A program made the position numbers and the translations under genes. From contig JALXCO010000024.1 in assembly GCA_026990885.1 (NCBI GenBank), positions 1 to 8,894 on the forward strand: 8,894 nt of DNA. The letters are read 5' to 3'. Source of the stretch: Desulfurococcales archaeon. GTDB taxonomy: Archaea > Thermoproteota > Thermoprotei_A > Sulfolobales > AG1. Positions 1 through 6,381 of the stretch are shown in pieces; within the stretch, counting starts at the first letter, position 1, and every line of letters starts with the position of its first letter. The notes below the pieces were generated by a model. It was not told the origin of the DNA and did not search any database. It worked only from the letters and a program-made list of their open reading frames with translations.

Positions 1-789
1 TGGGGGCATCGCTCTCTTATGTCTTGATTTTTCATACCTATTAACTACCTCCGTGACTAGTGAGGGGCTGACGTTGAGCTCTCTAGCTGTGGTTTCCGGA
101 TCTTTCTTCAGATCAAACAGGTAATAGAGTATGGGGTCGAGAATATCGTAGTCTTCGGGAAGCTCGTCAACGGCTCTATGCCCCGGATAGAGCTGTGGCG
201 ATGAGGGCTTCATATATATCCTCTCGGGTAGCCCAAGAAACCTACCGAGCTCCCTAACCTGGGTTTTGTATAGGTGGGCTATAGGCAGGAAATCCACTGC
301 TCCATCACCGTATTTTGTGAAGTACCCAAGCAGTATCTCGCTTTTATCGCCTGTCCCAGCAACCAGCAGGTTTCTCGAGTTCGAATGTAGATAGAGGAGG
401 GTCATCCTAACTCTAGCCCTCAGATTGGCCAGGGGGATCTTGTAGCGATCAGAATTGCCGATTCCAGTAGCCTTTATATATGAGTCGACGATGGGGTCTA
501 TATGTATCTTGCTGAACTCTATCCCTAGGAACCCGGCAAGCCACTCTGCATCTTCAACATCCGCCTTAGGTGTGAATCCTGTGGGCATGATTAATCCATA
601 AACCCTCTCCGGCCCCAAAGCTCTAACAAGTAGGGTTGCGGTAACAGAGCTGTCGACACCCCCGCTCAGCCCGATAACCGCCCCGGAGGCGTTGGCCTGC
701 TGTATAGTATTTTTTATGAAGGCTACTATCTCCTCTGTAATCTCTCTCCAGTTCTGGTTTTTCAGGTGCTCCAACACCTTATCGATCAT
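1..789 (-). CDS. nadE: NH3-dependent NAD+ synthetase, C-terminus cut by window edge
   Basis: This enzyme makes NAD+ from nicotinate adenine dinucleotide, ATP and ammonia, the last step of NAD synthesis in the cytoplasm. The frame is open for 263 codons from ATG at 789 to the window edge. The PP-loop ATP-binding motif SGGVDSS is at residues 42-48, and the NadE signature GTGDKSE followed by LLGYFTKYGDGAVDFLPI starts at residue 145. KPSSPQLYPGH (194-204) matches the later conserved KPPSA-type segment. The last visible residues HKRAMPP resemble the basic C-terminal tail of the family, so only a few residues should be missing. There is no N-terminal glutaminase (nitrilase) domain, so free ammonia is the expected nitrogen donor. 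The ATG follows directly on a GGTGGGGGAG ribosome binding site. The gene lies 101 bp downstream of the hexapeptide transferase gene on the same strand, with its own possible TATA boxes in the gap. Confidence 0.95.
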   Translation of the reverse strand, partial: MIDKVLEHLKNQNWREITEEIVAFIKNTIQQANASGAVIGLSGGVDSSVTATLLVRALGPERVYGLIMPTGFTPKADVEDAEWLAGFLGIEFSKIHIDPIVDSYIKATGIGNSDRYKIPLANLRARVRMTLLYLHSNSRNLLVAGTGDKSEILLGYFTKYGDGAVDFLPIAHLYKTQVRELGRFLGLPERIYMKPSSPQLYPGHRAVDELPEDYDILDPILYYLFDLKKDPETTARELNVSPSLVTEVVNRYEKSRHKRAMPP

Positions 790-805
790 CTCCCCCACCG
801 CTATA

Positions 806-862
806 CGGCTTTATATCTAGCTAGCTATTCATTAGTGGTTTGAGGATAGATATATTTTAAGG
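806..862 (-). promoter_or_regulatory. candidate nadE promoter region, two TATA-like boxes
   Basis: Read on the minus strand, an AT-rich TTAAAATATA box lies at about 861-850 and a GATATAAAG box at about 817-809. The distal box would give a leader of about 40 nt carrying the GGTGGGGGAG site; the proximal box would start transcription almost on the ATG. The sequence alone does not say which is used. Confidence 0.4.
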
Positions 863-890
863 TTGGAGCCTTGGATATTGAATAGTTTAT

Positions 891-1511
891 CTACACGCCT
901 CGGGAACCCTCGTAAATTTTCTTTTTCTCTTCGTACCTATCACGATCCATTATATACCTCGCCGGGACCCCCGCAACAACAGCGTTGCTCGGCACATCTC
1001 TAACCACAACAGATCCCGCGGCAACAACAGAGTTTCTCCCAATCCTGACCCCAGCAACAATAGTTGCGTTAGCCCCGATGACCGCTCCATCCTCCACAAC
1101 GGTCTCGATGAGCCTTGCGCTCGGTGGATATCTATCGTTCGTGAACACAGCTCTAGGCCCAATAAATACGTTGCTACCTATAACCACCTTGGGCGGGATA
1201 TAAACCCCGGACTGTATGCTTACGTTTCTCCCTATGTGCACGTTGCCATCTATAATTGTTCCGCTCCCTATAACTGTTCTCTCACCAACCTTCGTGTGTT
1301 CCCTAACCATAACGTGGTGCCCTGTCCTCACCTCCCTCTCTAGAACTACATGCTCGTATATTATTGATGAGGCCCTAACTATACTGCCATACCCAATAAA
1401 TGTTTTTCCACCCCTATCGATATCGTGGGAGTCTCTTGCTGGCTTGCCTATTATTGAGTTGCTCTCTATAATGGATCTTGGCTCGATGACCGTGTCTCCA
1501 TATATATGCAC
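891..1511 (-). CDS. Left-handed beta-helix (hexapeptide-repeat) acyl/acetyltransferase
   Basis: The product is built almost wholly of hexapeptide repeats ([I/V]-G-x4 type), for example TVIGSGTIIDGNVHIGRN around residues 79-96, so it should form a trimeric left-handed beta-helix that transfers acetyl or acyl groups, usually to an amino sugar. FTNDRYP at 123-129 is a feature of WbpD/WlbB/QdtC-type nucleotide-sugar N-acetyltransferases, and VPSNAVVAGVPARYI near the C-terminus is the usual closing segment. His65/His66 are possible catalytic bases. A role in glycan synthesis for surface N-glycosylation is an inference. The coordinates use the first canonical start, GTG at 1511, which has only a weak GGGAG upstream. 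The repeat pattern clearly continues in frame upstream of this GTG to about 1560, where no ATG, GTG or TTG is available; the true start is uncertain (see findings). Confidence 0.85.
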   Translation of the reverse strand: MHIYGDTVIEPRSIIESNSIIGKPARDSHDIDRGGKTFIGYGSIVRASSIIYEHVVLEREVRTGHHVMVREHTKVGERTVIGSGTIIDGNVHIGRNVSIQSGVYIPPKVVIGSNVFIGPRAVFTNDRYPPSARLIETVVEDGAVIGANATIVAGVRIGRNSVVAAGSVVVRDVPSNAVVAGVPARYIMDRDRYEEKKKIYEGSRGV

Positions 1512-1578
1512 GTTGCTCCCTATAACCGCGTCCCTAGAGATCTTCGCTCTCGCAGAAATAATTACTCTCCACCCTGTT

Positions 1579-1589
1579 CATTTTATAAT
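1579..1589 (+). promoter_or_regulatory. TATA box for the ced-like genes (palindromic TTATAA core)
   Basis: The element TTTTATAA lies 27-34 bp before the ATG at 1615, the right distance for an archaeal TATA box that yields a nearly leaderless mRNA. This supports the ATG at 1615 over the in-frame TTG at 1603. The core TTATAA is palindromic and could also serve the minus-strand transferase gene. Confidence 0.55.
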
Positions 1590-1614
1590 CCCCACCTAAT
1601 ATTTGGGGTCAACC

Positions 1615-1896
1615 ATGGAGATAATAGAGTTCATACGTCAGCTAACCCTGCAGGTGATGGTTGCGGCCTGGGGGATATTTGTGCTCACATGGATAGTTGG
1701 ATGGGCCCTTAGGGGCGCGCCCATACCAATAACCAGGGTAAAGAAGGCTGGGAACTCCCTAATTGAAGATGCTATCTGGGCGGCGTTCTGGCTGGCCATG
1801 GGTGGAACGATATTTTCCCTGATATCATATATAGTGTCGCAGATAGGGGTCCCGGTGCCTGAGCCGCCCAACATAATGAACCAGACCGGCACGTAG
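1615..1896 (+). CDS. cedA1: Small two-helix membrane protein, candidate CedA1 conjugative-type pilin
   Basis: The 93-residue product has two predicted membrane helices (about 11-32 and 53-77) joined by a basic loop (R33, R41, K43, K44) and a short proline-rich tail. Small size, a two-helix hairpin and a charged loop fit VirB2/TraA-like conjugative pilins, to which CedA1 of the crenarchaeal DNA-import system is reported to be homologous. The loop segment PIPITRVKKAGNSLIED (36-52) recurs near the N-terminus of the next gene's product. A sequon NQT (89-91) at the extreme C-terminus could be glycosylated, as archaeal surface filaments often are. I start it at ATG 1615 because the TATA box would begin transcription at about 1610; an in-frame TTG at 1603 would add four residues. 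It lies 31 bp before the large membrane gene, probably one operon. The name rests on architecture and neighbourhood, not on an alignment; it could be CedA2 or another small membrane partner. Confidence 0.55.
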   Translation: MEIIEFIRQLTLQVMVAAWGIFVLTWIVGWALRGAPIPITRVKKAGNSLIEDAIWAAFWLAMGGTIFSLISYIVSQIGVPVPEPPNIMNQTGT

Positions 1897-1927
1897 CAGT
1901 TATCAATCAACAACCCGTGGGAAGTGG

Positions 1928-3334
1928 GTGGAGTTGATCCTTCAAGTCCCAGAGGTTCTTGAGCTAGCCTTCTATCTCGGTCTCCTCAACTATTTTCTAG
2001 GGAACCTTATAAAGGCCCTTCCAATACCTATAACTACGGTTAAGAAGATCGGGCTAGGCATGATCAAGGATAGCCTGGCCATATGGATCCTCGCCAGTAG
2101 CTTTACCCTTATACTCAACACGATCGAGTATGTGAGGGGGGTTCTAGGGATCTCATGGACACCGCTATGGGCATGGTTCGGTATTCAGACAGCAACAATT
2201 ATAGGCTATATAAACGCCCTCAAGGCCCTAGGTAGCGTGCTAGGGGGCTTCCTCGGGAGTGTTGTTGGGCCCCTAATATCCTCTGCAGTATCGATACTTA
2301 CTACCGCCTTAACCAGCATTATGGCCCTCCAGATCTTGAGTGTGGTTGTCAATACAAGGGGTGTGGAGATACTTGCTCTGGGTATAGTGCTCTATTCTGT
2401 TCCTCTAAGGATCTTCAGGAGATCAGGATCCCTACTAATATCATTCATAGTGGTATTCAGCATAGCCCTCCCGGGGCTACCAGGGTTCGTCGAGTTCCTA
2501 TCAACAAACATAGCCTCGTCGGAGGCTTCAGCGGTGTATTCTCAGGGTATCGCATACCCAAACATCTATGTTAGGGACCTCACAGGAAGCCCCATGGGGT
2601 ATGGCTTGCTACACTTCTACGATGTTGATATAGAGGCTGGCGATGGCGAGCCTATAGCTATATATCCTTTGAGCATCAACGGATCGATAGTTATGAGGAA
2701 CATATCGTGGGGGCTTCCCGTGGGCAGGAACCTAACCGCTGTCCTTGAGTCCGTTGGGTGGCTCTTCAGGTATGATAAAACGATAAGCATTCCATCGTCC
2801 TGCATCTATTCGCGGTGTGATATAAAGATCGATCTGCCAGGGGTAATGGCGTCGGACTCGATACATCTAGTGATTCACACACCAAGAACACTGACGGAGT
2901 ATTACTTCGAGAAAAGAATATCGGAAAGCGGCGGAGAGATAAGGCTGCTTCTAAACGTGTATGGCGAGGACAATGTAACGATCACTTATCCCGAATCAAC
3001 AGAGATCATAGAGGTAAAGCTGAATGGGGAGGCAATCGATATAGAGCCGGTGAGGGAGTGGTCCTGGTACGGGATTAGGGGGTACGATGCCTCGATACAT
3101 ATCGATACCCCGGGCCTCAACGAGATCGTTATCATCTATCGCAAGGGGGAGATAGGCTTAATAGATCTTCCAGCTAAGGGGTATGCATCAAGCCTAATGG
3201 GCGGGGACCCCATAATATACTTTCTTGGGACAGCGATAACCACGGTTTTTCTAACCCTGGTCTTTCCAACAGTCTATCTAAGCCTACTGGTTATGGGCAC
3301 ATACAGCCTGGCTAGGTTTCTCGAGGGTAGATAG
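1928..3334 (+). CDS. cedA: Polytopic membrane protein with large ectodomain, candidate CedA DNA-import channel
   Basis: CedA is the multi-pass membrane component of the crenarchaeal Ced system, which takes up chromosomal DNA from neighbouring cells. The 468-residue product has about seven hydrophobic segments in residues 8-190 (roughly 8-29, 43-66, 79-96, 100-122, 122-141, 146-161, 168-190). A polar, beta-rich region of about 240 residues follows, then a final helix at about 428-462. The polar region has four sequons (N251, N258, N268, N349) and a close cysteine pair (C292, C297), so it is probably outside the cell; its start, YVRDLTGSPMGYG, looks like an Ig-like or carboxypeptidase-regulatory-like domain. 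Residues 32-48 (PIPITTVKKIGLGMIKD) match the loop of the preceding small protein. The start is GTG at 1928, with GTGGGA upstream; TTG at 1934 is an alternative. The motor ATPase CedB is not in the window. Membrane topology is secure; the Ced assignment is moderate. Confidence 0.55.
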   Translation: MELILQVPEVLELAFYLGLLNYFLGNLIKALPIPITTVKKIGLGMIKDSLAIWILASSFTLILNTIEYVRGVLGISWTPLWAWFGIQTATIIGYINALKALGSVLGGFLGSVVGPLISSAVSILTTALTSIMALQILSVVVNTRGVEILALGIVLYSVPLRIFRRSGSLLISFIVVFSIALPGLPGFVEFLSTNIASSEASAVYSQGIAYPNIYVRDLTGSPMGYGLLHFYDVDIEAGDGEPIAIYPLSINGSIVMRNISWGLPVGRNLTAVLESVGWLFRYDKTISIPSSCIYSRCDIKIDLPGVMASDSIHLVIHTPRTLTEYYFEKRISESGGEIRLLLNVYGEDNVTITYPESTEIIEVKLNGEAIDIEPVREWSWYGIRGYDASIHIDTPGLNEIVIIYRKGEIGLIDLPAKGYASSLMGGDPIIYFLGTAITTVFLTLVFPTVYLSLLVMGTYSLARFLEGR

Positions 3335-3359
3335 AGTATTTGATCGGTTAGACAGCCCA

Positions 3360-4622
3360 TCAACTCTCTTCGGATCCCATGATCCTGGAGACATACATGG
3401 ATTTGATCCTCTGGATAATGCTTGGGAGATCAATGCTTAAGGGGCAGACCTCAACGCAGTTGCCTGCATGCATGCACAGCATACTCAGGGGTCCCGCCTC
3501 GTCTATACCCCTGGTTATATAGATCCAACCAACACCCATAGGGCCACTATACGGGCCAGAACCCCACGAGGGCCCGAACGACTGGTAGGCTGGGCACTCG
3601 ATGAGGCACCTGCCGCACCTTATGCATCTCATCATATCCATCATCACCGGATCATCTAGAGCGCCAACCCTACCATTATCTATGAAAACCACATGGTACT
3701 CCCGCGGGCCATGAGCCCCCACAACCCTCTCATACTCGATATCCGCTGTGGACGATGGGCCGGCTATAATGTTTATGTATGTTGGTGGATAAAGCCCCGT
3801 GTAGGCCGCCTGCACAAAAGCAACCTTAACGGCATCACCCAGTGTTGGGACGATCTTGTCTATAGATGTAACAGCTATATGCTTCGGGGGCAGAGCAGAG
3901 GTTAACCTAGCATTGCTCTCGTTCTCCACGATGACTACAGCCCCCGAGTCCGCGGCGAACGCGTTTGCCCCGGTTATACCTATAGTCGCCTTGATGAACT
4001 TCTCCCTCAAGATCCGTCTAGCCAGCTCCACGATTTTTTCTGGCGGGGACCCCTCATCGAGATCTTTAAGCCCCAGCCTCGACTTGAAAGCTCTGATTAT
4101 ACGCTCCTTAGATACATGGAGAACCGGTATAACAGGGTGGGTAGGTCTCTCCCCCTCGAGGTACTGTAGGATCAGCATCCCAAGATCCGTTTCCCAAACT
4201 TCGTTGCCCCTCTCCTCGAGATACTCCCTCAAGCCTATCTCCTCCGTGATCATGGATTTCGACTTGATCACGATCTGCCCCTCCCCAACGATCTCCCCAA
4301 CAATCCTTCTAGCCTCCTCAGAGTCTTTAGCTAGGTAGGCTCGGCCGCCAACCCTCTCCACACTCTCCATAGCCTGCTTAAGAAGCCTATCTAGATTAGC
4401 TATAGAGTACCTCTTAACCTCGGAGACCTCTTTAGCCAGATACTCAAGGTAGGGGTATGATTCCAGAACCCTATAGACCCGGCTCGAAACCGAGCTAACC
4501 ACCTTGTTGAGTAGCTCAACAGCCTTGGGATCCTCCCTAAACCTCAGGGCTCTGGAAACAACATCCCTATAAGTGGTCGGCATCCTACCCAGCACCCCTA
4601 ACCAGTATTTCCGAGAGATCAT
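3360..4622 (-). CDS. LutB-like LUD-domain iron-sulfur protein
   Basis: The protein resembles LutB/LldF, part of a flavin-independent complex that oxidises L-lactate to pyruvate; the substrate here is not proven. The LUD domain carries KSKSMITEEIGL (120-131), TDLGMLILQ (145-153) and IAGPSSTADIE (286-296). Next come two ferredoxin-like motifs. The first, C333-x2-C336-x2-C339-x3-C343-P, is complete. In the second (C383, C389, C393) the expected second cysteine is Ala386. No separate LutC-type gene is present. The ATG at 4622 lies inside the upstream lutA-like gene (38-bp overlap); ATG at 4583 (Met14), two bases after that gene's stop and behind GGTGCTGGGTAGG, is an equally good start. The two genes are clearly one operon. 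The 3' end converges on the cedA-like gene with only 25 bp between the stops. Confidence 0.85.
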   Translation of the reverse strand: MISRKYWLGVLGRMPTTYRDVVSRALRFREDPKAVELLNKVVSSVSSRVYRVLESYPYLEYLAKEVSEVKRYSIANLDRLLKQAMESVERVGGRAYLAKDSEEARRIVGEIVGEGQIVIKSKSMITEEIGLREYLEERGNEVWETDLGMLILQYLEGERPTHPVIPVLHVSKERIIRAFKSRLGLKDLDEGSPPEKIVELARRILREKFIKATIGITGANAFAADSGAVVIVENESNARLTSALPPKHIAVTSIDKIVPTLGDAVKVAFVQAAYTGLYPPTYINIIAGPSSTADIEYERVVGAHGPREYHVVFIDNGRVGALDDPVMMDMMRCIRCGRCLIECPAYQSFGPSWGSGPYSGPMGVGWIYITRGIDEAGPLSMLCMHAGNCVEVCPLSIDLPSIIQRIKSMYVSRIMGSEES

Positions 4623-5547
4623 ATATCTCTATATCGAGGTCCCTACCACCCCTCACTAGGTTGGATATGCATATAGGGCACATCGCTATGATCTTCCTGG
4701 AGTAGCTCGCCAGCTCAGACGCCCTAACCCTTCCAAGGGTCTTGGAGAGCTTTGGTGATACCGATTCCAGGGGACCTCCACAGCACCTGGTTTTTATTCT
4801 CGATCTCTGGGGCTCCACGAGATCTATGTTGAGCCTGTCTAGAAGCTCCCTCTGAGGATCTATAATCTTCATGAACCTAGCCAGCAGGCATGGATCGTGT
4901 ATGGTGTACCTCTCTCCCTGAATCCCCTTCAGGGGTATCCGATCTATATATCTGTGCAGCATATCTATATAGTGGATCACCTCGAGGTCCCCCATATCTA
5001 CGTATCTAGGATATATCTTGCCCAACACATAATAGGTGTGTGGATCAACAACAATGATCCTCCTAACACCAAACCTCCTAAAGGTATCAACAACACGCCT
5101 AGCATGCCTAGAGAAGAGACCCTCCAAACCAAGCTCGTAAAGCAGAGAACCGCTATAGGGCTCATCCTCATAGAGGTAGCCGAAATCAACCCCAGCTAGC
5201 TTCAGTAGCTTAGCTATACCCCTTAAGACGCCATTAAACCTATCACGCTCATCCTTCGGGACCCTAGCTATATGATCGGCATCGACAACACTGGACACAG
5301 CTTTCCCGATCTTAAGAAGTAGCCCCCCTCCAGCACCCTCGAATTTCTCTAGGAGCTCTGTGAACCTGACTATATAGGGGACCATCTGGTACATGCAGGA
5401 TGTATATAGTATGGTCTCGCCACCTTTATCTAGATCTAGACCACTAGCCCAGGAAACGCATGTATCCACATCAACACCTAAAGGATTCCCCTTCGACTCC
5501 ATGTTTCTCGCGATAAGGGAAACTACATCCTTAAGTTCTAGAGGCAT
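4585..5547 (-). CDS. LutA-like CCG-domain (heterodisulfide-reductase-type) iron-sulfur protein
   Basis: This 320-residue protein belongs to the CCG (DUF224) family that includes LutA/LldE, GlpC, GlcF and HdrB. CCG domains bind an iron-sulfur cluster and pass electrons. The C-terminal domain is intact: HDPC with C220, CCGG with C255-C256, and CPIC with C290 and C293. The N-terminal domain is degenerate: it keeps YTSC (C51) but has EPYSGSLLYELG (129-140) where the CCG motif would be expected. It is first in a two-gene operon with the LutB-like gene, and this pairing is the main reason to call it LutA-like. The start is ATG 5547 with GGTG six bases upstream; a TATA box at about 5583-5590 fits a short leader. 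The gene is divergent from the CBS-domain gene. An electron-transfer role with LutB is well supported; lactate as substrate is inferred. Confidence 0.82.
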   Translation of the reverse strand: MPLELKDVVSLIARNMESKGNPLGVDVDTCVSWASGLDLDKGGETILYTSCMYQMVPYIVRFTELLEKFEGAGGGLLLKIGKAVSSVVDADHIARVPKDERDRFNGVLRGIAKLLKLAGVDFGYLYEDEPYSGSLLYELGLEGLFSRHARRVVDTFRRFGVRRIIVVDPHTYYVLGKIYPRYVDMGDLEVIHYIDMLHRYIDRIPLKGIQGERYTIHDPCLLARFMKIIDPQRELLDRLNIDLVEPQRSRIKTRCCGGPLESVSPKLSKTLGRVRASELASYSRKIIAMCPICISNLVRGGRDLDIEIYDLSEILVRGAG

Positions 5548-5581
5548 ACATGCACCAAGTTCAATTATAGGGTTATAGCGT

Positions 5582-5604
5582 ATTTAAATAATTTTTTAAA
5601 TTAT
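5582..5604 (-). promoter_or_regulatory. TATA/AT-rich promoter of the lut-like operon
   Basis: TTTAAATA at about 5590-5583, read on the minus strand, lies about 38 bp before the ATG at 5547 and would start transcription near 5560, leaving a short leader that contains GGTG at 5556-5553. It overlaps an inverted repeat, ATAATTT (5588-5594) and AAATTAT (5598-5604), which could be a regulator site or simply AT-rich promoter DNA. Confidence 0.5.
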
Positions 5605-5665
5605 CCAGAATCTATATACCCTTCAACGCAACCAATGCTCTATAGTTCGAAACTCCCTTTCGGGC

Positions 5666-5696
5666 CCCCGCTATATATGGCTTCACCCCGCTATAT
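5666..5696. repeat. Two direct copies of CCCCGCTATAT, 20 bp apart
   Basis: The 11-mer CCCCGCTATAT occurs at 5666-5676 and again at 5686-5696, inside the 239-bp divergent region between the lutA-like and CBS genes. The core CGCTATA also occurs inverted at 5574-5580, next to the lutA-side TATA box. Two-turn spacing (20 bp) would put the copies on the same face of the helix, as expected for an operator. Its function is unknown. Confidence 0.5.
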
Positions 5697-5736
5697 CATG
5701 TGGTAAGCAATAAACGATTCAGGTGCCTTGCTCAGG

Positions 5737-5747
5737 TTTATATTTTA
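5737..5747 (+). promoter_or_regulatory. TATA box of the CBS-domain gene
   Basis: TTTATATTTTA lies about 45 bp before the ATG at 5787, giving a predicted start near 5768 and a leader of about 19 nt that contains GGTGG at 5776-5780. Confidence 0.5.
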
Positions 5748-5786
5748 TTTATTCCTGTCTAGATAATATTAGATCGGTGGCTGTGG

Positions 5787-6224
5787 ATGCCTATATTTAA
5801 GCGTAGGAGGAAGCTCCCTCTAAGGGTTGAGGACCTCATGTCCACACCCGCCATAGTGGCTTCGCGCGACTCATCTATAGAGAGTGTCGCCAAGATAATG
5901 AGGGAGAACAATGTTGGTAGCGTGGTTGTTGTTGATGGCGAGGGTAAGGTTGTCGGGATAGTTACTGAGAGGGATATGATATACGCCATTGCATCGGGGA
6001 AGATCGGTAAGGGGCTTCCTGTATGGAGCATAATGACTGAGAACCCGCTAACTGTTGGTCCTGGAGCACCTGTATCTGAGGCTATAAGGATTATGAGGGA
6101 GGCTAACGTTAGGCATCTCCCTGTTGTTGATAGGGATAACAGGCCTCTAGGGATGGTTTCCCTGAGGGATATTCTTCAAGCTGTTACATCCCTAATGGAG
6201 ATATTCTATGATTTAAGGGTATAG
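5787..6224 (+). CDS. Tandem CBS-domain protein
   Basis: The 145-residue protein is just two CBS domains in tandem (a Bateman module), which normally binds adenine nucleotides or related ligands and signals energy or redox state. Domain 1 runs from about 11 to 68 (VEDLMSTP... GIVTERDM) and domain 2 from about 78 to 135 (VWSIMTENP... GMVSLRDIL). Both keep the T/S-x-x-D ribose-contact pattern (T60/D63 and S125/D128). The N-terminus is short and basic (FKRRRK, 4-9), which may contact nucleic acid or a membrane. There is no attached enzymatic or DNA-binding domain, so the partner is unknown. It starts at ATG 5787 behind GGTGG (5776-5780). It is divergent from the lut-like operon, and shared regulation is possible but unproven. 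Confidence 0.93.
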   Translation: MPIFKRRRKLPLRVEDLMSTPAIVASRDSSIESVAKIMRENNVGSVVVVDGEGKVVGIVTERDMIYAIASGKIGKGLPVWSIMTENPLTVGPGAPVSEAIRIMREANVRHLPVVDRDNRPLGMVSLRDILQAVTSLMEIFYDLRV

Positions 6225-6319
6225 ATCGGTTTATTATGTAAACCAAGGTATAGATATGCATTCATATTGATTATTCTTGATTCTGCTGAATATATAGATA
6301 TATACCTATACTTTATGGT

Positions 6320-6368
6320 ATATACACGCATATATATAGATTTAAATAATTAAATCAGCATATACACG
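6320..6368. repeat. ATATACACG repeated 40 bp apart around the TATA box of the downstream gene
   Basis: The 9-mer ATATACACG is at 6320-6328 and 6360-6368. The pair brackets the TATA box at about 6340-6350; the second copy sits at the predicted transcription start. The surrounding DNA (6230-6360) is very AT-rich, with many TATATA runs, so partly chance similarity is possible. Confidence 0.4.
6338..6350 (+). promoter_or_regulatory. TATA box of the six-helix membrane gene
   Basis: AGATTTAAATAAT lies about 35 bp before the GTG start at 6382 and predicts transcription from about 6371, just before or within the strong GAGGTGAT ribosome binding site. Confidence 0.5.
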
Positions 6369-6381
6369 GAGAGGTGATATA

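Noticed and set aside
1216..1599. Plus-strand open frame of 127 codons opposite the hexapeptide transferase
   Set aside because: It mirrors the repeat-rich minus-strand gene and has no independent start signal or domain.
1540..1614. UV-inducible promoter motif (ups-box, ANTTTC) upstream of the Ced-like genes, as known for Sulfolobales
   Set aside because: No ANTTTC hexamer at a suitable place was found on the plus strand; only a plain TATA box is seen.
3856..4338. Plus-strand open frame of 160 codons
   Set aside because: It is antisense to the LutB-like gene, whose LUD and iron-sulfur motifs prove the minus strand; the plus frame shows no motif and is serine-rich, as expected of an antisense frame.
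5640..5656. TTCGAAA with flanking bases like a tRNA T-loop
   Set aside because: The bases either side do not form a five-pair T-stem, and there is no acceptor, D or anticodon arm at the right distances on either strand.
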